Positions 59,001 through 64,000 of a DNA stretch of 64,000 nucleotides are shown piece by piece; the stretch's first letter is position 1, and every line of letters starts with the position of its first letter. The translations under genes and the position numbers were made by a program. The DNA comes from Owenia fusiformis (lineage: Eukaryota; Annelida; Polychaeta; Sabellida; Oweniidae): the NCBI GenBank assembly GCA_903813345.2, contig CAIIXF020000011.1, positions 24,294,166 to 24,358,165 of the forward strand, given 5' to 3'. Under the pieces are notes generated by a model. That model saw nothing but the letters and a program-made list of their open reading frames with translations. It had not been told where the DNA came from and searched no databases.

Positions 59001-61985
59001 ATTCTTGCCGCAAACTCCGACCGACCCTAAAATGATAGTTCGATAGAAGAAGTAGAAGAGGTAAAAGAAAAGTCTAAGATAGGATCTCAAGATAAACATA
59101 CGTCTATAAAAACTAGAATCACATCGGGTTTAGAATGAAATATGAAGGTTTTAGGAGCTACTTAGGATAGGCATCACAAGTTCAATGTCTAATAGGAAAC
59201 TAAATAAATCTAGTTTTGAGTTAGACCCCCTCCCCCAAAAACTAAATACCATGATAGTTGATCGCGGATTTCACGTGTTTTCTTGGACGTGCACTCTCGT
59301 GTGGGCATTAACATAATTTATTTAGAATTCTTCAAACATGACAACAACAGTAGGCATAATATTCCAGTTGCATGCATCTCGATTAAGAAAGCATCGGGTA
59401 AATCTTTATTTTTAACCATTCCAAGGCATTCTGAGTCAAAATTGCAATAAAATTAAAATGTTGAAATTTGTCGGATAGCAAACTGAAATGGCTTTGACCC
59501 CCCCCCTAACTAGATTTATTTAGTTTCCTATCAGACATTGATCTTTTGATGCCTCCCCTTACTCCTCACTAAATGACATGGGTGTCTGGCCAATATTTAA
59601 AATGTTTTATTTGAAATTATTTCTGTCGCCCTTCAGCGTATTGTTAATACTCAAGCTGTTCAAAGGATATGAACACTTTCATAATATATAGATTGATGAT
59701 GAGCTTAAGACTGATAAAACATATAACATTATACAAATAGTGACTGCCATTGAGGGCAATAGGGTAAATTATTTCCCCGAGGGAATATCCTCTACAATGT
59801 ACTATTCCCGAAGCCGCAGGCTGAGGGAATAGTACATTGTAGAGGATATTCCCAAGGGGAAATCATTTACACTATTGCTCGAAATTAGGCAGTCACTATT
59901 TGTTTTATTATATACCCTATACTGACTCTTGTCCCGTTTCCTCTGCGAAGGCCAAAAAAGGCATAGAAAGCCCCCTCCCCGGGTCCATTGTTAGCATTAT
60001 AAGCTGTGACGTCATCAGATGCTCAACAGAATTTTTTGCCTCTGAGACTCTCACTTGACAAATTCAATCGCGTTTAACACGCGGAATAGATTATCATAAC
60101 ACTTGAAATTACACAGACGTATTGAGCTTAGGGAACTTTATACACGTTGCTTATACTGTATTGTTCACGCACGTCTGTCATGGTGAACGAAGTTGATTTG
60201 TGTTTGTGCTCATCCTCCATTTTTCTGTTTTTCGTCTGCGCAGTGATGATGCGCAGACGTTTCCAAGGGTAATAGAACTTGCAATTGTGACGTCAGCGGG
60301 CAATAGTTCAAATGTATATTCCCGCTGACGTCACATTTGAGGGAATATAACTTTCCGAGGGAAATAGTAAATCTATTTCGGAACACGTGACTAGGTATTG
60401 ACCTCATCAGGATTAGTGTTACATATTGGGTATATAATAAATGGCAATATGCGATGTTAGAACATATGCAATATAGAGGGAGTATTCTAGTACAAATAGA
60501 CAGTATGTTCATCTGATTGAAGTCAAAAAGTAGGGCCAAAGAAGGTCAAGAATATATATCATACTTTTCCTCCAAAAATGTCACATTTCGATATAATCAT
60601 TACAAAATGTACATTTTCATAATAAAATGTGTTGAAATTATTTCAATAATACCCTTCTATGCGTGCGTAACGTAAATGCCAACTTCACTTCCGATAATTC
60701 TAAGAAACGTTTTGTCTGGCTTGAAAACGTCAACAAATTCTATTGAAGCTATGCCACAATTGAATTTTTTCGAGTCCCACAGAGATAAGATAACCTTTCT
60801 TAACATATCTATCACACAGTAGGTTATATTTTGTTATTCTTGGAGGAGAAGTATGACCCATAATGCATTTCTGCTTCCGTGCAACGTCATACCTGAGGAA
60901 CCCTGGAAGTTGCTCGTATATCCAATGCGTTTATCATACTCAGATACGTATTCACTCTGCAATGTTGGTACATGTATAATATAATGGCAGTCATGGTTGG
61001 AATAATTATATATTGTAGATCCTAAACAACATTGTGCAGCGCCGTTCATCAAATAGTGCTGCTTTAAGGATGTTCCCCGGAGAGTAAGATTTGTTTGTAA
61101 TAATATTTAACTATTCCCAATAATAACTTGGCGCTCACCTTTCATTAAATCTCATGTATAATCAGATGTTAATTCCCCTCAAAATACAGTTAGGATTATT
61201 TGGTATAACTTATTCTAAGCCCACAAAAACGTTCAAGCTAATTGTATATACTTCATATTTTCAAAATAGAAATTATGGGTTGGTGACCATCCTTTTCATC
61301 CTTGGATTAACAATATTTAACAGTTTAAGTTTATTTTCCAAAGCAGTAAATGATGTACATTGTTGACGAAATAGTTGCACAACAATACTGTGTTTGATCA
61401 TGGGCTCTACCACCGATAGCAGCCCATGGTTTGATCAATACTTTTGATAAGTACTGGTTCTGATACAAACCTTGATAGAATCGGAGATTAAAGGAACTCA
61501 TCAGAATGCATTTGGATTTCAAATCGTCATACTTTTGCTTAAGAATGACATGTCGTTTTTACATATAAATTTGTATGTTCATGTGTAGGCCTAGTTTGGT
61601 TGATTGTAAATACATCTTGTTGACATTTTCAATAGCTTGAAGATCGATTGTTTTAATCCCCGAACTAACTCAGTCAAATATTTAAAAAAGAATTTCAAAC
61701 ATTAAATAAAAGATCTCTTGAATATAACATGAAACACAGTAGTACAACAAACAGGTAAACTGACACTCGAGAAAGATTAAAGTAAACATAGAAAATAAAA
61801 ACCGAGCTATGATAAAGTGATGATATGATACACAAGAATCAAAATTTGATGTTACCCACCTGATGCTGGTCGTTCATGGGAATGATATATGCATCGATGC
61901 CTTGTTGTGTATATGTAGAATTGCTGAATAATGCCCTCAAAGCCGCTATCCTCGCCCTAGTGTCGATGGCTGTAGGTGGATCATT
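19848..61985 (-). CDS. XPNPEP2: Aminopeptidase P (Xaa-Pro aminopeptidase), GPI-type XPNPEP2-like, with multiple alternative catalytic exons
   Basis: This enzyme removes N-terminal residues before proline; the XPNPEP2 type is an ectoenzyme. Exons, 5' to 3': 61860-61985, 60893-60956, 57947-58051, 57521-57613, 56625-56777, 56086-56181, 54753-54837, 54392-54500, 32593-32721, 31983-32182, one of 31479-31628/30883-31032, 28678-28738, 28221-28290, one of the seven-copy array (22428-27972), 22102-22178, 20375-20473 and 19848-20054. Every join keeps frame with GT..AG, giving about 670 residues, the size of the family. Order: creatinase-like N-terminal domains ([39 protein letters not shown]), then the pita-bread catalytic domain with metal ligands Asp (DSGGQY), Asp (DGTTDVTRT), His (HGxGHG), Glu (EPGYYEDG) and Glu (GIRLE). 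The end, [20 protein letters not shown], is a hydrophobic GPI-signal-like tail. The signal-peptide exon was not found. A 21.7-kb intron contains collagen-like gene 3. Confidence 0.92.
20375..20473 (-). CDS. XPNPEP2: Aminopeptidase P penultimate exon
   Basis: 33 codons, phase 0: [20 protein letters not shown], then [13 protein letters not shown]. Matches the (L)TFE..(T)(L)(V)P(F/Y)..(N)LID..LL block of the family. Confidence 0.95.
20715..21983. repeat. 25-bp minisatellite, long array (about 50 units)
   Basis: Same unit as at 18705-19000, with scattered variants (ACTAGTAAAA, a one-base deletion GGAAAATC, GGCAAAA). It lies in the intron between the EPGYYEDG exon and the penultimate exon. It is several times longer than in the sister copy. 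Confidence 0.97.
22102..22178 (-). CDS. XPNPEP2: Aminopeptidase P exon [15 protein letters not shown]
   Basis: 77 nt, phase 1 to 0: [20 protein letters not shown], then VNATTT. Both remaining metal-ligand Glu residues (EPGYYEDG and GIRLE) are here. The first Glu codon is completed by the last G of whichever array exon is used, and each of the seven copies does end in G. Confidence 0.95.
22428..22610 (-). CDS. XPNPEP2: Alternative catalytic exon N7 (HGTGHG, last copy)
   Basis: 183 nt, phase 1 to 1, acceptor CATGCAG, donor GTGGGT. Reads [61 protein letters not shown]. It is nearest to the constant EPGYYEDG exon, 249 bp downstream, and is the natural default copy. Confidence 0.93.
23160..23990. 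repeat. Higher-order minisatellite in the intron between N7 and N6
   Basis: Units of about 60-65 bp contain TTGATGATCATGCAGTGT and a ..GCATCTAAGTACG.. stretch. Four-unit blocks of roughly 245 bp (for example 23290-23530 and 23535-23780) repeat as larger periods. No coding signal. Confidence 0.85.
24054..24236 (-). CDS. XPNPEP2: Alternative catalytic exon N6 (HGTGHG)
   Basis: 183 nt, phase 1 to 1, acceptor TATGTAG, donor GTTCGT (weaker than the others). Reads [61 protein letters not shown]. Closest to N7. Confidence 0.92.
24669..24851 (-). CDS. XPNPEP2: Alternative catalytic exon N5 (HGIGHG)
   Basis: 183 nt, phase 1 to 1, acceptor CTTTCAG, donor GTACAC. Reads [61 protein letters not shown]. 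It is the HGIGHG sister of N3. Confidence 0.92.
25148..25282 (-). CDS. XPNPEP2: Decayed catalytic exon N4 lacking the metal-binding histidine
   Basis: 135 nt, phase 1 to 1, with acceptor (TTCGAG) and donor (GTATGT) still present. Reads [20 protein letters not shown], then [20 protein letters not shown] and LFFSD. A 14-16-residue in-frame deletion removes [11 protein letters not shown].., and NVHEG has become NVLEG. If spliced in, it would give an inactive but in-frame enzyme; more likely it is dying. Confidence 0.8.
25383..25436 (-). pseudogene. Remnant of an eighth catalytic exon
   Basis: An N6-like start (acceptor and GRDIDVI) is joined, by an internal deletion that removes HGTGHG and NVHEG, to a later piece (GYRP-like) that runs into a stop. 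The flanking intron at 25436-25690 matches that of N6 at 24237-24480, showing the same origin. Confidence 0.8.
25908..26090 (-). CDS. XPNPEP2: Alternative catalytic exon N3 (HGIGHG)
   Basis: 183 nt, phase 1 to 1, acceptor CTTTCAG, donor GTACAC. Reads [67 protein letters not shown] is changed to HGIGHG and the leading Gly to Ala; both His remain. Sister of N5. Confidence 0.92.
26780..26956 (-). CDS. XPNPEP2: Alternative catalytic exon N2 (HGTGHG, two codons shorter)
   Basis: 177 nt, phase 1 to 1, acceptor ATCCAG, donor GTATGT. Reads [59 protein letters not shown]. Catalytic residues are kept. The loop after NVHEGPG is two residues shorter than in the other copies. Sister of N4. Confidence 0.92.
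27790..27972 (-). CDS. XPNPEP2: Alternative catalytic exon N1 (HGTGHG)
   Basis: 183 nt, phase 1 to 1, acceptor TATCTAG, donor GTATGC. Reads [20 protein letters not shown], then [39 protein letters not shown] and SD. The second His of HGTGHG is the metal ligand; the His of NVHEG corresponds to the second catalytic His of the fold. First copy after the constant exon. Confidence 0.93.
28221..28290 (-). CDS. XPNPEP2: Aminopeptidase P exon [19 protein letters not shown]
   Basis: 70 nt, phase 0 to 1, ending ..VWPVGVYG. It is the constant exon immediately upstream of the seven-copy alternative array. Donor GTAAGC. Confidence 0.93.
28678..28738 (-). CDS. XPNPEP2: Aminopeptidase P exon [15 protein letters not shown]
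   Basis: 61 nt, phase 2 to 0: [20 protein letters not shown]. The second Asp of DGTTD is a bridging metal ligand in this family. Confidence 0.95.
28739..30882. other. Long AT-rich intron downstream of exon K2; nothing recognised
   Basis: This is the intron between K2 and the DGTTDVTRT exon. It contains many ATTCGGTAAAT/ATTTACCGAAT motifs on both strands around 29000-29800, suggesting an old simple or fold-back repeat. I see no exon or RNA gene. Confidence 0.5.
30883..31032 (-). CDS. XPNPEP2: Aminopeptidase P alternative exon K2 (DSGGQYL, 3' copy)
   Basis: 150 nt, phase 2 to 2, with GT..AG ends: [50 protein letters not shown]. It keeps the metal-ligand Asp and the length of K1 but differs at several positions (for example [10 protein letters not shown] against [10 protein letters not shown]). 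Both copies are open, so neither looks like a pseudogene. Using both in one mRNA would keep frame but duplicate a structural element, so alternative use is likelier. Confidence 0.9.
31479..31628 (-). CDS. XPNPEP2: Aminopeptidase P alternative exon K1 (DSGGQYL, 5' copy)
   Basis: 150 nt, phase 2 to 2: [50 protein letters not shown]. The Asp of DSGGQY is the first metal ligand of the enzyme; F(D)TI.G.G.N.A..HY lines the active site. Donor GTAAGT. A second exon of identical length and phase follows at 30883-31032. Confidence 0.92.
31983..32182 (-). CDS. XPNPEP2: Aminopeptidase P exon: start of catalytic domain
   Basis: 200 nt, phase 0 to 2: [20 protein letters not shown], then [21 protein letters not shown] and [15 protein letters not shown]. 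This is the K.(V/I)KN..E..G(M)(R)..(H/A)(R)D helix pair that opens the pita-bread fold. Confidence 0.92.
32518..32565 (-). pseudogene. Partial duplicate of exon 32593-32721 (3' end and donor only)
   Basis: ACGTACCGTGTTATTTTCCC and onward repeats the 3' end of the neighbouring exon with its donor, about 75 bp away. The acceptor and the first two thirds of the exon are missing. It could act only as a competing donor. Confidence 0.75.
32593..32721 (-). CDS. XPNPEP2: Aminopeptidase P exon [11 protein letters not shown]..
   Basis: 43 codons, phase 0: [20 protein letters not shown], then [19 protein letters not shown]. It follows the SCTG exon after a 21.7-kb intron. Confidence 0.92.
33647..37103 (+). 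CDS. Short-chain collagen C4-like secreted protein, gene 3 (nested in the aminopeptidase intron)
   Basis: Four exons: 33647-33775, 34087-34162, 36401-36481 and 36595-37103, with phases and sizes identical to gene 2, about 264 residues. Exon 1: [20 protein letters not shown] and KPKKKQKKP. Exon 2: [20 protein letters not shown]. Exon 3: [20 protein letters not shown]. Exon 4: [49 protein letters not shown]-equivalent [10 protein letters not shown], and CAVCSK at the end. It is transcribed opposite to the aminopeptidase gene and lies wholly inside its intron 32722-54391. Intron 2 is expanded by a long direct repeat. Function beyond a secreted Cys-rich domain protein is unknown. Confidence 0.88.
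34254..36091. repeat. Pair of about 470-500-bp direct repeats with an 868-bp spacer, intron 2 of gene 3
   Basis: 34254-34753 and 35622-36091 are almost identical (AGGGTCAATACAACTCACGT to GTTGCTTTCTACCT). The left copy has one extra tandem 30-bp unit at its start. The spacer has no ORF of note. The ends are not TG..CA, so an LTR pair is not supported; a local duplication or an unusual non-autonomous element is possible. Confidence 0.85.
37181..37186 (+). terminator. Poly(A) signal AATAAA of collagen C4-like gene 3
   Basis: AATAAA lies 78 bp after the stop, in a 3' UTR stretch conserved with gene 2. Confidence 0.65.
39304..40177 (-). repeat. 3' LTR of the retrotransposon
   Basis: 874 bp, indistinguishable by eye from 43930-44803. 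Preceded on the coding strand by the polypurine tract AAGGAGGGAGG. Confidence 0.93.
40178..40188 (-). promoter_or_regulatory. Polypurine tract
   Basis: AAGGAGGGAGG on the coding strand lies directly before the 3' LTR, the expected plus-strand primer position. Confidence 0.85.
40189..40850. other. Noncoding stretch between polyprotein stop and polypurine tract
   Basis: AT-rich 660 bp with no ORF. It probably corresponds to the remnant 3' untranslated region after deletion of the integrase 3' half. Confidence 0.6.
40851..43823 (-). CDS. Retrotransposon gag-protease-partial integrase polyprotein (990 residues)
   Basis: Order seen: N-terminal region; charged coiled coil rich in [11 protein letters not shown] (about residues 80-150); gag core ([20 protein letters not shown] to about 345); Ser/Gln-rich stretch; CCHC zinc knuckle [14 protein letters not shown] (about 396-410); aspartic protease motif DTGASQTLL (about 485); long acidic, Ser-rich linker with degenerate EVSSSS repeats; then integrase His-His-Cys-Cys zinc domain ([28 protein letters not shown], about 813-850) and the first strand of the integrase core ([11 protein letters not shown]). 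The catalytic core then breaks off into an unrelated tail ending at the stop. Between protease and integrase, where RT and RNase H should be, only linker is found. It cannot copy or integrate itself. The ORF has stayed open, consistent with youth or with selection on gag. Confidence 0.9.
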   Translation of the reverse strand: MKMSFEVETFLEAPSLEEFDSLKKTELLALAKHVGLAVKTSYRKGAIKNILVPYLVAEEILPEEALKLIVEPVQHVEPVDPIRLKELEIREKELENERREKELQNEKELREKELEMQNEREKRENERQMREQEIQREIELKRLEIEAQSKTDEHATMHQHFENRFDASKFLKFVPKFQEKNVDKYFTHFEKVAQSLDWPKSAWPVMLQSVFIGKASEIFASLSGEVCSDYDLVKNAILKAYELVPEAYRQKFRNAHKQSDQTHVEFAREQEQLFDRWLVSKDVSEEFKKLRELMLIEQFKNCVQYHIRTYLDEHKVETLSQAATLSDDYALTHKGSFIKGNPNYRGYQGNKPSYDSKSNQSSSSNTSNKAKDQSYSSQSSSSKSDQSNSSGPKSNVTCNYCKKPGHLISECYRIKNRREMSGSAHSNGCATVPISRKPIVWDSYTHTEKSTHSDIMEDYKPFMSEGSVSLSSDDTNSKPIKILRDTGASQTLLLEGVLPLSEESFTGTHILMQGIELGFTKVPLHRIHITSELVKGPVIVGVRPQLPVEGVALLLGNDLAGGKVSLDPIVSDQPCSIEDSVQEDSDIYPACAVTRAMAKRLADSGDSSVGDDFDSGFLSSLFDDECHSPLVKDGPYPILKANSSLKQPSVRAKQSTIEANSSLKKPIARGDSPSEQDHYFNAVSPALASLDEVSSSSASVHEVSSPPCSEVSSSSSSEVSSSISDSDSLKNDPHSKHMLIYEQEHDPSLIDLHKRCLTIDEAVKVPVCFYKKDGILMRKWRPPEASPEDDWAIVHQIVVPKSYHKEILSLAHDSPMAGHLGVTKTYHKILNHFYWPKLKQDVQEYCRSCHTCQMVGKPNQKIPIAPLHPIPAFDEPFSKVLIDCVGPLPKTKSDNQYLLTILSMATQFLEIKSLLMFRNSKTKYIVKSQINNFTFVGLSKEFKSYSKSDSVLNDFICIDKTTPVSCRELHMMKKYVERDKISLLNMSLCS
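43907..43924 (-). promoter_or_regulatory. Primer-binding site, tRNA-Pro type
   Basis: The plus strand reads ATCCCGGACGAGCCCCCA, the 3' end of a proline tRNA including CCA. The minus (coding) strand is therefore complementary to that tRNA, 5 nt downstream of the 5' LTR, where a minus-strand DNA primer should anneal. Confidence 0.88.
43930..44803 (-). repeat. 5' LTR of the retrotransposon
   Basis: 874 bp, TG..CA. Contains the same spurious 110-codon frame as the other LTR, with tandem AATCCACAAATGTTTGATGAT-like units that probably reflect short internal repeats. Confidence 0.93.
48563..48580. other. Empty integration site of the LTR element in the sister repeat
   Basis: GATCTGGAGTCTGAAATT is exactly what is expected from joining the left flank (..GATCTGG) and right flank (CTGGAGTCTG..) of the LTR element with one copy of CTGG. 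Confidence 0.9.
50807..52190. mobile_element. 1.4-kb nested repeat with GTCCCCACC ends
   Basis: It interrupts the parent repeat within a ..TTTTTT..TATTTTTGCGATTCTGACAC context. It starts TATGTCCCCACCACATAGTG, has a CCGTCTGTCCGT microsatellite, and then about five imperfect 170-190-bp tandem units (GTAGATCAATTTCAAATTTT.. and AGCCATTTTGGATTTT). It ends CATAGGTGGGGACATATTGT, inverted to its start. No coding capacity. Confidence 0.75.
52813..54391. repeat. Gene 3 flank remainder, inverted dispersed repeat and a hairpin MITE
   Basis: 52825-53170 resumes the flank homologous to gene 2 (15080-15300). 53540-53890 is the inverted copy of the repeat at 7600-7930. 54070-54210 is a hairpin element with GGGAGTTTAAGCTTGCA at one end and TGCAAGCTTAAACTCCC at the other. 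No genes are seen. Confidence 0.6.
54392..54500 (-). CDS. XPNPEP2: Aminopeptidase P exon with [11 protein letters not shown]
   Basis: 109 nt, phase 2 to 0: [20 protein letters not shown], then [16 protein letters not shown]. The paired Cys motif SCTG..CV is typical of the secreted/membrane (XPNPEP2) branch rather than cytosolic XPNPEP1. Confidence 0.85.
54753..54837 (-). CDS. XPNPEP2: Aminopeptidase P exon [19 protein letters not shown]
   Basis: 85 nt, phase 1 to 2, with the highly conserved [16 protein letters not shown] block. Acceptor ATTTGTAG, donor GTAAGC. This full-length copy is followed upstream in the intron (54838-55860) by about ten truncated copies. Confidence 0.95.
54838..55860 (-). 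repeat. Array of about ten truncated copies of the WLFNLRGSD exon (100-102-bp units)
   Basis: Each unit contains the acceptor and the first ~65 nt of exon 54753-54837 ([19 protein letters not shown] on the minus strand) plus ~35 nt of intron. The exon is cut after its ATTGTTA, so RKTGNPM and the donor are missing. Several units have lost 2 nt (TATACG to TACG), shifting the frame, and one unit (about 55385-55450) is shortened and rearranged. These are pseudo-exons that present a series of decoy acceptors upstream of the real exon. Confidence 0.93.
56086..56181 (-). CDS. XPNPEP2: Aminopeptidase P exon [15 protein letters not shown]..
   Basis: 96 nt, phase 1 to 1: [20 protein letters not shown] followed by [11 protein letters not shown](W). 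It leads directly into the WLFNLRGSD exon. Confidence 0.92.
56625..56777 (-). CDS. XPNPEP2: Aminopeptidase P exon, second N-terminal subdomain start
   Basis: 153 nt, phase 1 to 1: [20 protein letters not shown], then [17 protein letters not shown](V/I)D..W..RPP is the conserved linker between the two N-terminal subdomains. Confidence 0.92.
57122..57466 (+). mobile_element. tRNA-derived SINE in an aminopeptidase intron
   Basis: The head (57124-57196) looks like a tRNA gene, with A box TAGCTCAGCGGTAGCGC (57131-57147) and B box GGATTCGATCC (57173-57183), but it cannot form a proper CCA-ending acceptor and continues into a 270-bp body. The tail is AATACAATACAATAC. It is therefore a SINE and not a functional tRNA gene. 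The tail repeat is the same as that of the LINE fragments near 4.2-4.7 kb. Confidence 0.8.
57521..57613 (-). CDS. XPNPEP2: Aminopeptidase P exon [11 protein letters not shown]..
   Basis: 93 nt, phase 1 to 1: [19 protein letters not shown], then [12 protein letters not shown]. Acceptor TTTCAG, donor GTAAGT. Confidence 0.92.
57947..58051 (-). CDS. XPNPEP2: Aminopeptidase P exon with [13 protein letters not shown]
   Basis: 105 nt, phase 1 to 1: [17 protein letters not shown] followed by [23 protein letters not shown]..QAxxQ(M/L)D..W is diagnostic of aminopeptidase P. Donor GTAAGT. Confidence 0.95.
58052..60892. other. Aminopeptidase intron with two fold-back elements
   Basis: 59189-59540 is bounded by inverted AGGAAACTAAATAAATCTAG / CTAGATTTATTTAGTTTCCT next to C-rich tracts. 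59715-59925 is a near-perfect hairpin (arms about 100 bp, centre GAAGCCGCAGGCTG), continuing to about 60440 with further inverted pieces (GACGTCAGCGGG..CCCGCTGACGTC). No exon is visible between 58052 and 60892. Confidence 0.65.
60893..60956 (-). CDS. XPNPEP2: Aminopeptidase P exon [10 protein letters not shown]..
   Basis: 64 nt, starts phase 0 and ends phase 1: [21 protein letters not shown]. It matches the SEY..R..TGF.GS(S)G block of the family. Donor GTATGA. Confidence 0.9.
61860..61985 (-). CDS. XPNPEP2: Aminopeptidase P exon: N-terminal domain start
   Basis: 42 codons, phase 0 at both ends: [17 protein letters not shown].. to [11 protein letters not shown], the first conserved block of the creatinase-type N-terminal domain. 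The acceptor is TTCTTCAG and the donor GTGGGT. It is the most upstream exon I can identify. Confidence 0.9.
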
Positions 61986-63391
61986 CTGAAGAATGCATGC
62001 AGAAGAATGTACAAGAGGCAATGAAATGCCCTCATACCATTGTAGTATCCAAAACCAGAGTATTATGTAACACTTTTCATTTCCAAAAACATGTAAATTG
62101 CCATGGCATAATGTGTATGTGTCAATTTTCCAGAGAACAATATAACATATATATTTTATGATTAATAAACACATTCATTTAAACGCCCATGGATCTTTCA
62201 GCCTATCGCCCATGGGCGTTAAATACGACTAAAGATGTAACCCATTAGTCTCATTAAGGAAATCTGTACTACATTCTTATTTGCATTTGCATTATTTCAA
62301 GAATGTTCCTAATATACATGGAAGCCATTGTTACTCGTTATAAGCAAGACACTTATACTAATAAATCGACATAATCATATGAAAATGCGGTCAGTATAGC
62401 CCTAAATGCATTATTCATATTCATATATTATATATGCATGAAAGGGTGTTGATTACCAATGCAATCAGAATTGATAGTATCGAACGAGAAACGACATGTC
62501 AATGTTATAAAATACTAAACACATGTACATAAGGTGGTTTAAAAACGATGACTATTGTGAAGTGTCTATTATCGAAATGATCTCCAAGTTGGATCTCTGA
62601 ATTAGTTCGCAGATGATCTAGACATTTTAACCACATAACCCCATTACAAACCGGCAAGAAATTGTCATCATTTTTGTAAGGGGTCAGTAGTTTGCCAAAA
62701 TGAATTAATATCAAACTCACAAAGCTCCATCATAATGGTACACACTCTTGGATTTTCTTCCAGTATATGAACATTAATTTTGTGCTCAATTTTTTTTGCA
62801 TATAACAAACAAATTCATTGTCAAACTTTCTTTTTTCAAATTCGTTACACAATTGTAGCTCTTTTGAAAAGCCGTGACATATGTGTGTTATATTTATATA
62901 TATTTTTGGAAATAAATCATTAACAAAAAATCTAAGTATTTTAGAGCAAGTCGATGCTAAAATATCTAGCAAAATGATCGAAATGATTGTTTCACAGCTC
63001 AGTCGTCTTTGCTATGGATTCCCAAAACACGTCGAAATCTTTTCAAGTATCCAACGTTCGATGAGGTATGTATCATGGTACTAATGATCAAGTCAAGGTT
63101 TATCAAGAGCCAATAAATAACTCAGAGATAGAACTCAGGAAGATTTATTGTCATATTAACTGTTGATAAAACGTTCACATAACGATCAACATAACTTAAT
63201 AAAGAGCTTTCGATATTTATAAGTTATTTGGTCAACTTGCACGTAAACTTGTTATTGTAAATGAATATACAAGGTGTTACATAACGAAGGATATTAGTAA
63301 AAAATCTCAAAATGTCGGATGTAATATAACGTCCAAATGCAAACCATTTGTAAGTTTTAAAATGTATTTATCATCCTATATGACATATACA
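61986..63391. other. Upstream intron or 5' region of the aminopeptidase gene; no exon recognised
   Basis: The signal-peptide exon should lie here or beyond the right edge. I could not identify a minus-strand ATG followed by a hydrophobic leader and a fitting donor. A short hairpin AACGCCCATGG..CCATGGGCGTT sits at 62180-62221. Confidence 0.4.
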
Positions 63392-64000
63392 GGGTGTTAA
63401 AAAAACGCAACCCAAGGAAATCGCTATATCTTGGAAAATACTTAACCAATTATGTTCATATTTTCAGGAAAGAAAGAAGAGACTGTGTATGTATAGCCCC
63501 TCTTGTTAATTAGTTGTAAAACATGATGTCTTTGACACTTACTCAAAAAACAGTTGTACTAGCAAAATACGAAAAACGCGAATGGAAAATCACTATATCT
63601 TGGAAAATACTAATTCAATTATGTTCATTTTTTCAGGAAAAGAAAGAAGAGACTGTGTATAGCTCCTGTTGTCAGTAAGTTGTAAAACATGATGCCTTGG
63701 ACACCTGCTCAAATGACAGTTGTTCTTGGAAAATATGAAAACGTAGTCAGAGGTGACTGCCACAGCAATAAAACCAAATAAGTTTCTAACCATGGTGTTT
63801 TGGCACTTCAGATTTAGCACAAATTATCCTCATTCAATGTGTGTTGAATTTGTGGAGTTTCATTAAAATCACTCCAGGGACTTTACAGTCCTGGTCAAAA
63901 TGCGTTCTTAAGTCTCCCTGAACCAGGGCGTTTGACTGCGATTTGAAAGCATTTCAACCATGACTGTAAAGTCCCTGAAGTGATTTTGATTTCACTCTTC
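63392..64000. mobile_element. Second GGGTGTTAAAAAAACGCAACCC element, cut by the window end
   Basis: The left terminus and interior match the element at 17699-18608 (for example AGAAGAGACTGTGTATGTAT and AAACATGATGCCTTGGACA), running off the window. The internal frames are spurious. Confidence 0.8.

Noticed and set aside
62505-63084. Candidate signal-peptide exon of the aminopeptidase gene
   Set aside because: The open frames here have no hydrophobic leader joined to a donor in phase 0, so no first exon is assigned.

Overview
The window is animal (metazoan) nuclear DNA, most likely from a marine lophotrochozoan such as a bivalve mollusc. The genes are split into short exons with GT..AG borders, the introns and intergenic DNA are AT-rich and crowded with fold-back elements, minisatellites, LINE/SINE fragments and an LTR retrotransposon, and the gene families (short-chain collagen C4-like proteins, a GPI-type aminopeptidase P) suit such an animal. 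The species is inferred, not shown. Most reported long ORFs are intron or repeat translations. All exon borders below were read by hand from splice signals, reading phase and family similarity.

Layout. (1) 0.8-2.7 kb, minus strand: the first three coding exons of listerin (LTN1), which continues beyond the left edge. (2) 3.1-5.4 kb: an 851-bp palindromic element and a LINE 3' fragment with a long pentanucleotide tail. (3) 6.2-8.9 kb and 12.5-14.8 kb, plus strand: two four-exon genes for secreted short-chain collagen C4-like proteins. A third copy lies at 33.6-37.1 kb. (4) 16.9-62 kb, minus strand: a large aminopeptidase P (Xaa-Pro aminopeptidase, XPNPEP2-like) gene, complete except for its signal-peptide exon. 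The exons join in phase into about 670 residues ending in a GPI-anchor-like tail. Collagen-like gene 3 is nested antiparallel in its 21.7-kb intron, which also holds about 15 kb of nested repeats.

The outstanding feature is the exon organisation of the aminopeptidase gene. The exon carrying the metal-ligand histidine motif HGxGHG and the catalytic NVHEG histidine is present seven times in tandem (22.4-28.0 kb), all with usable splice sites and the same phase. Six copies keep all catalytic residues and one has lost them; an eighth survives only as a remnant. Upstream, the exon with the first metal-binding Asp (DSGGQYL) is present twice (30.9 and 31.5 kb). The terminal exons are duplicated in a 2.9-kb tandem segment. 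One further exon (54.8 kb) has seeded an array of about ten truncated copies. If the duplicated exons are used alternatively, one gene could encode at least twelve active-site variants. This is an inference that RNA evidence would settle.

The repeat block at 37.4-52.8 kb is a recent tandem duplication, into one copy of which a gag-protease-integrase LTR element (39304-44803) without reverse transcriptase has inserted. Its two 874-bp LTRs appear identical, a CTGG target duplication flanks it, and the sister repeat at 48.56 kb preserves the empty site.
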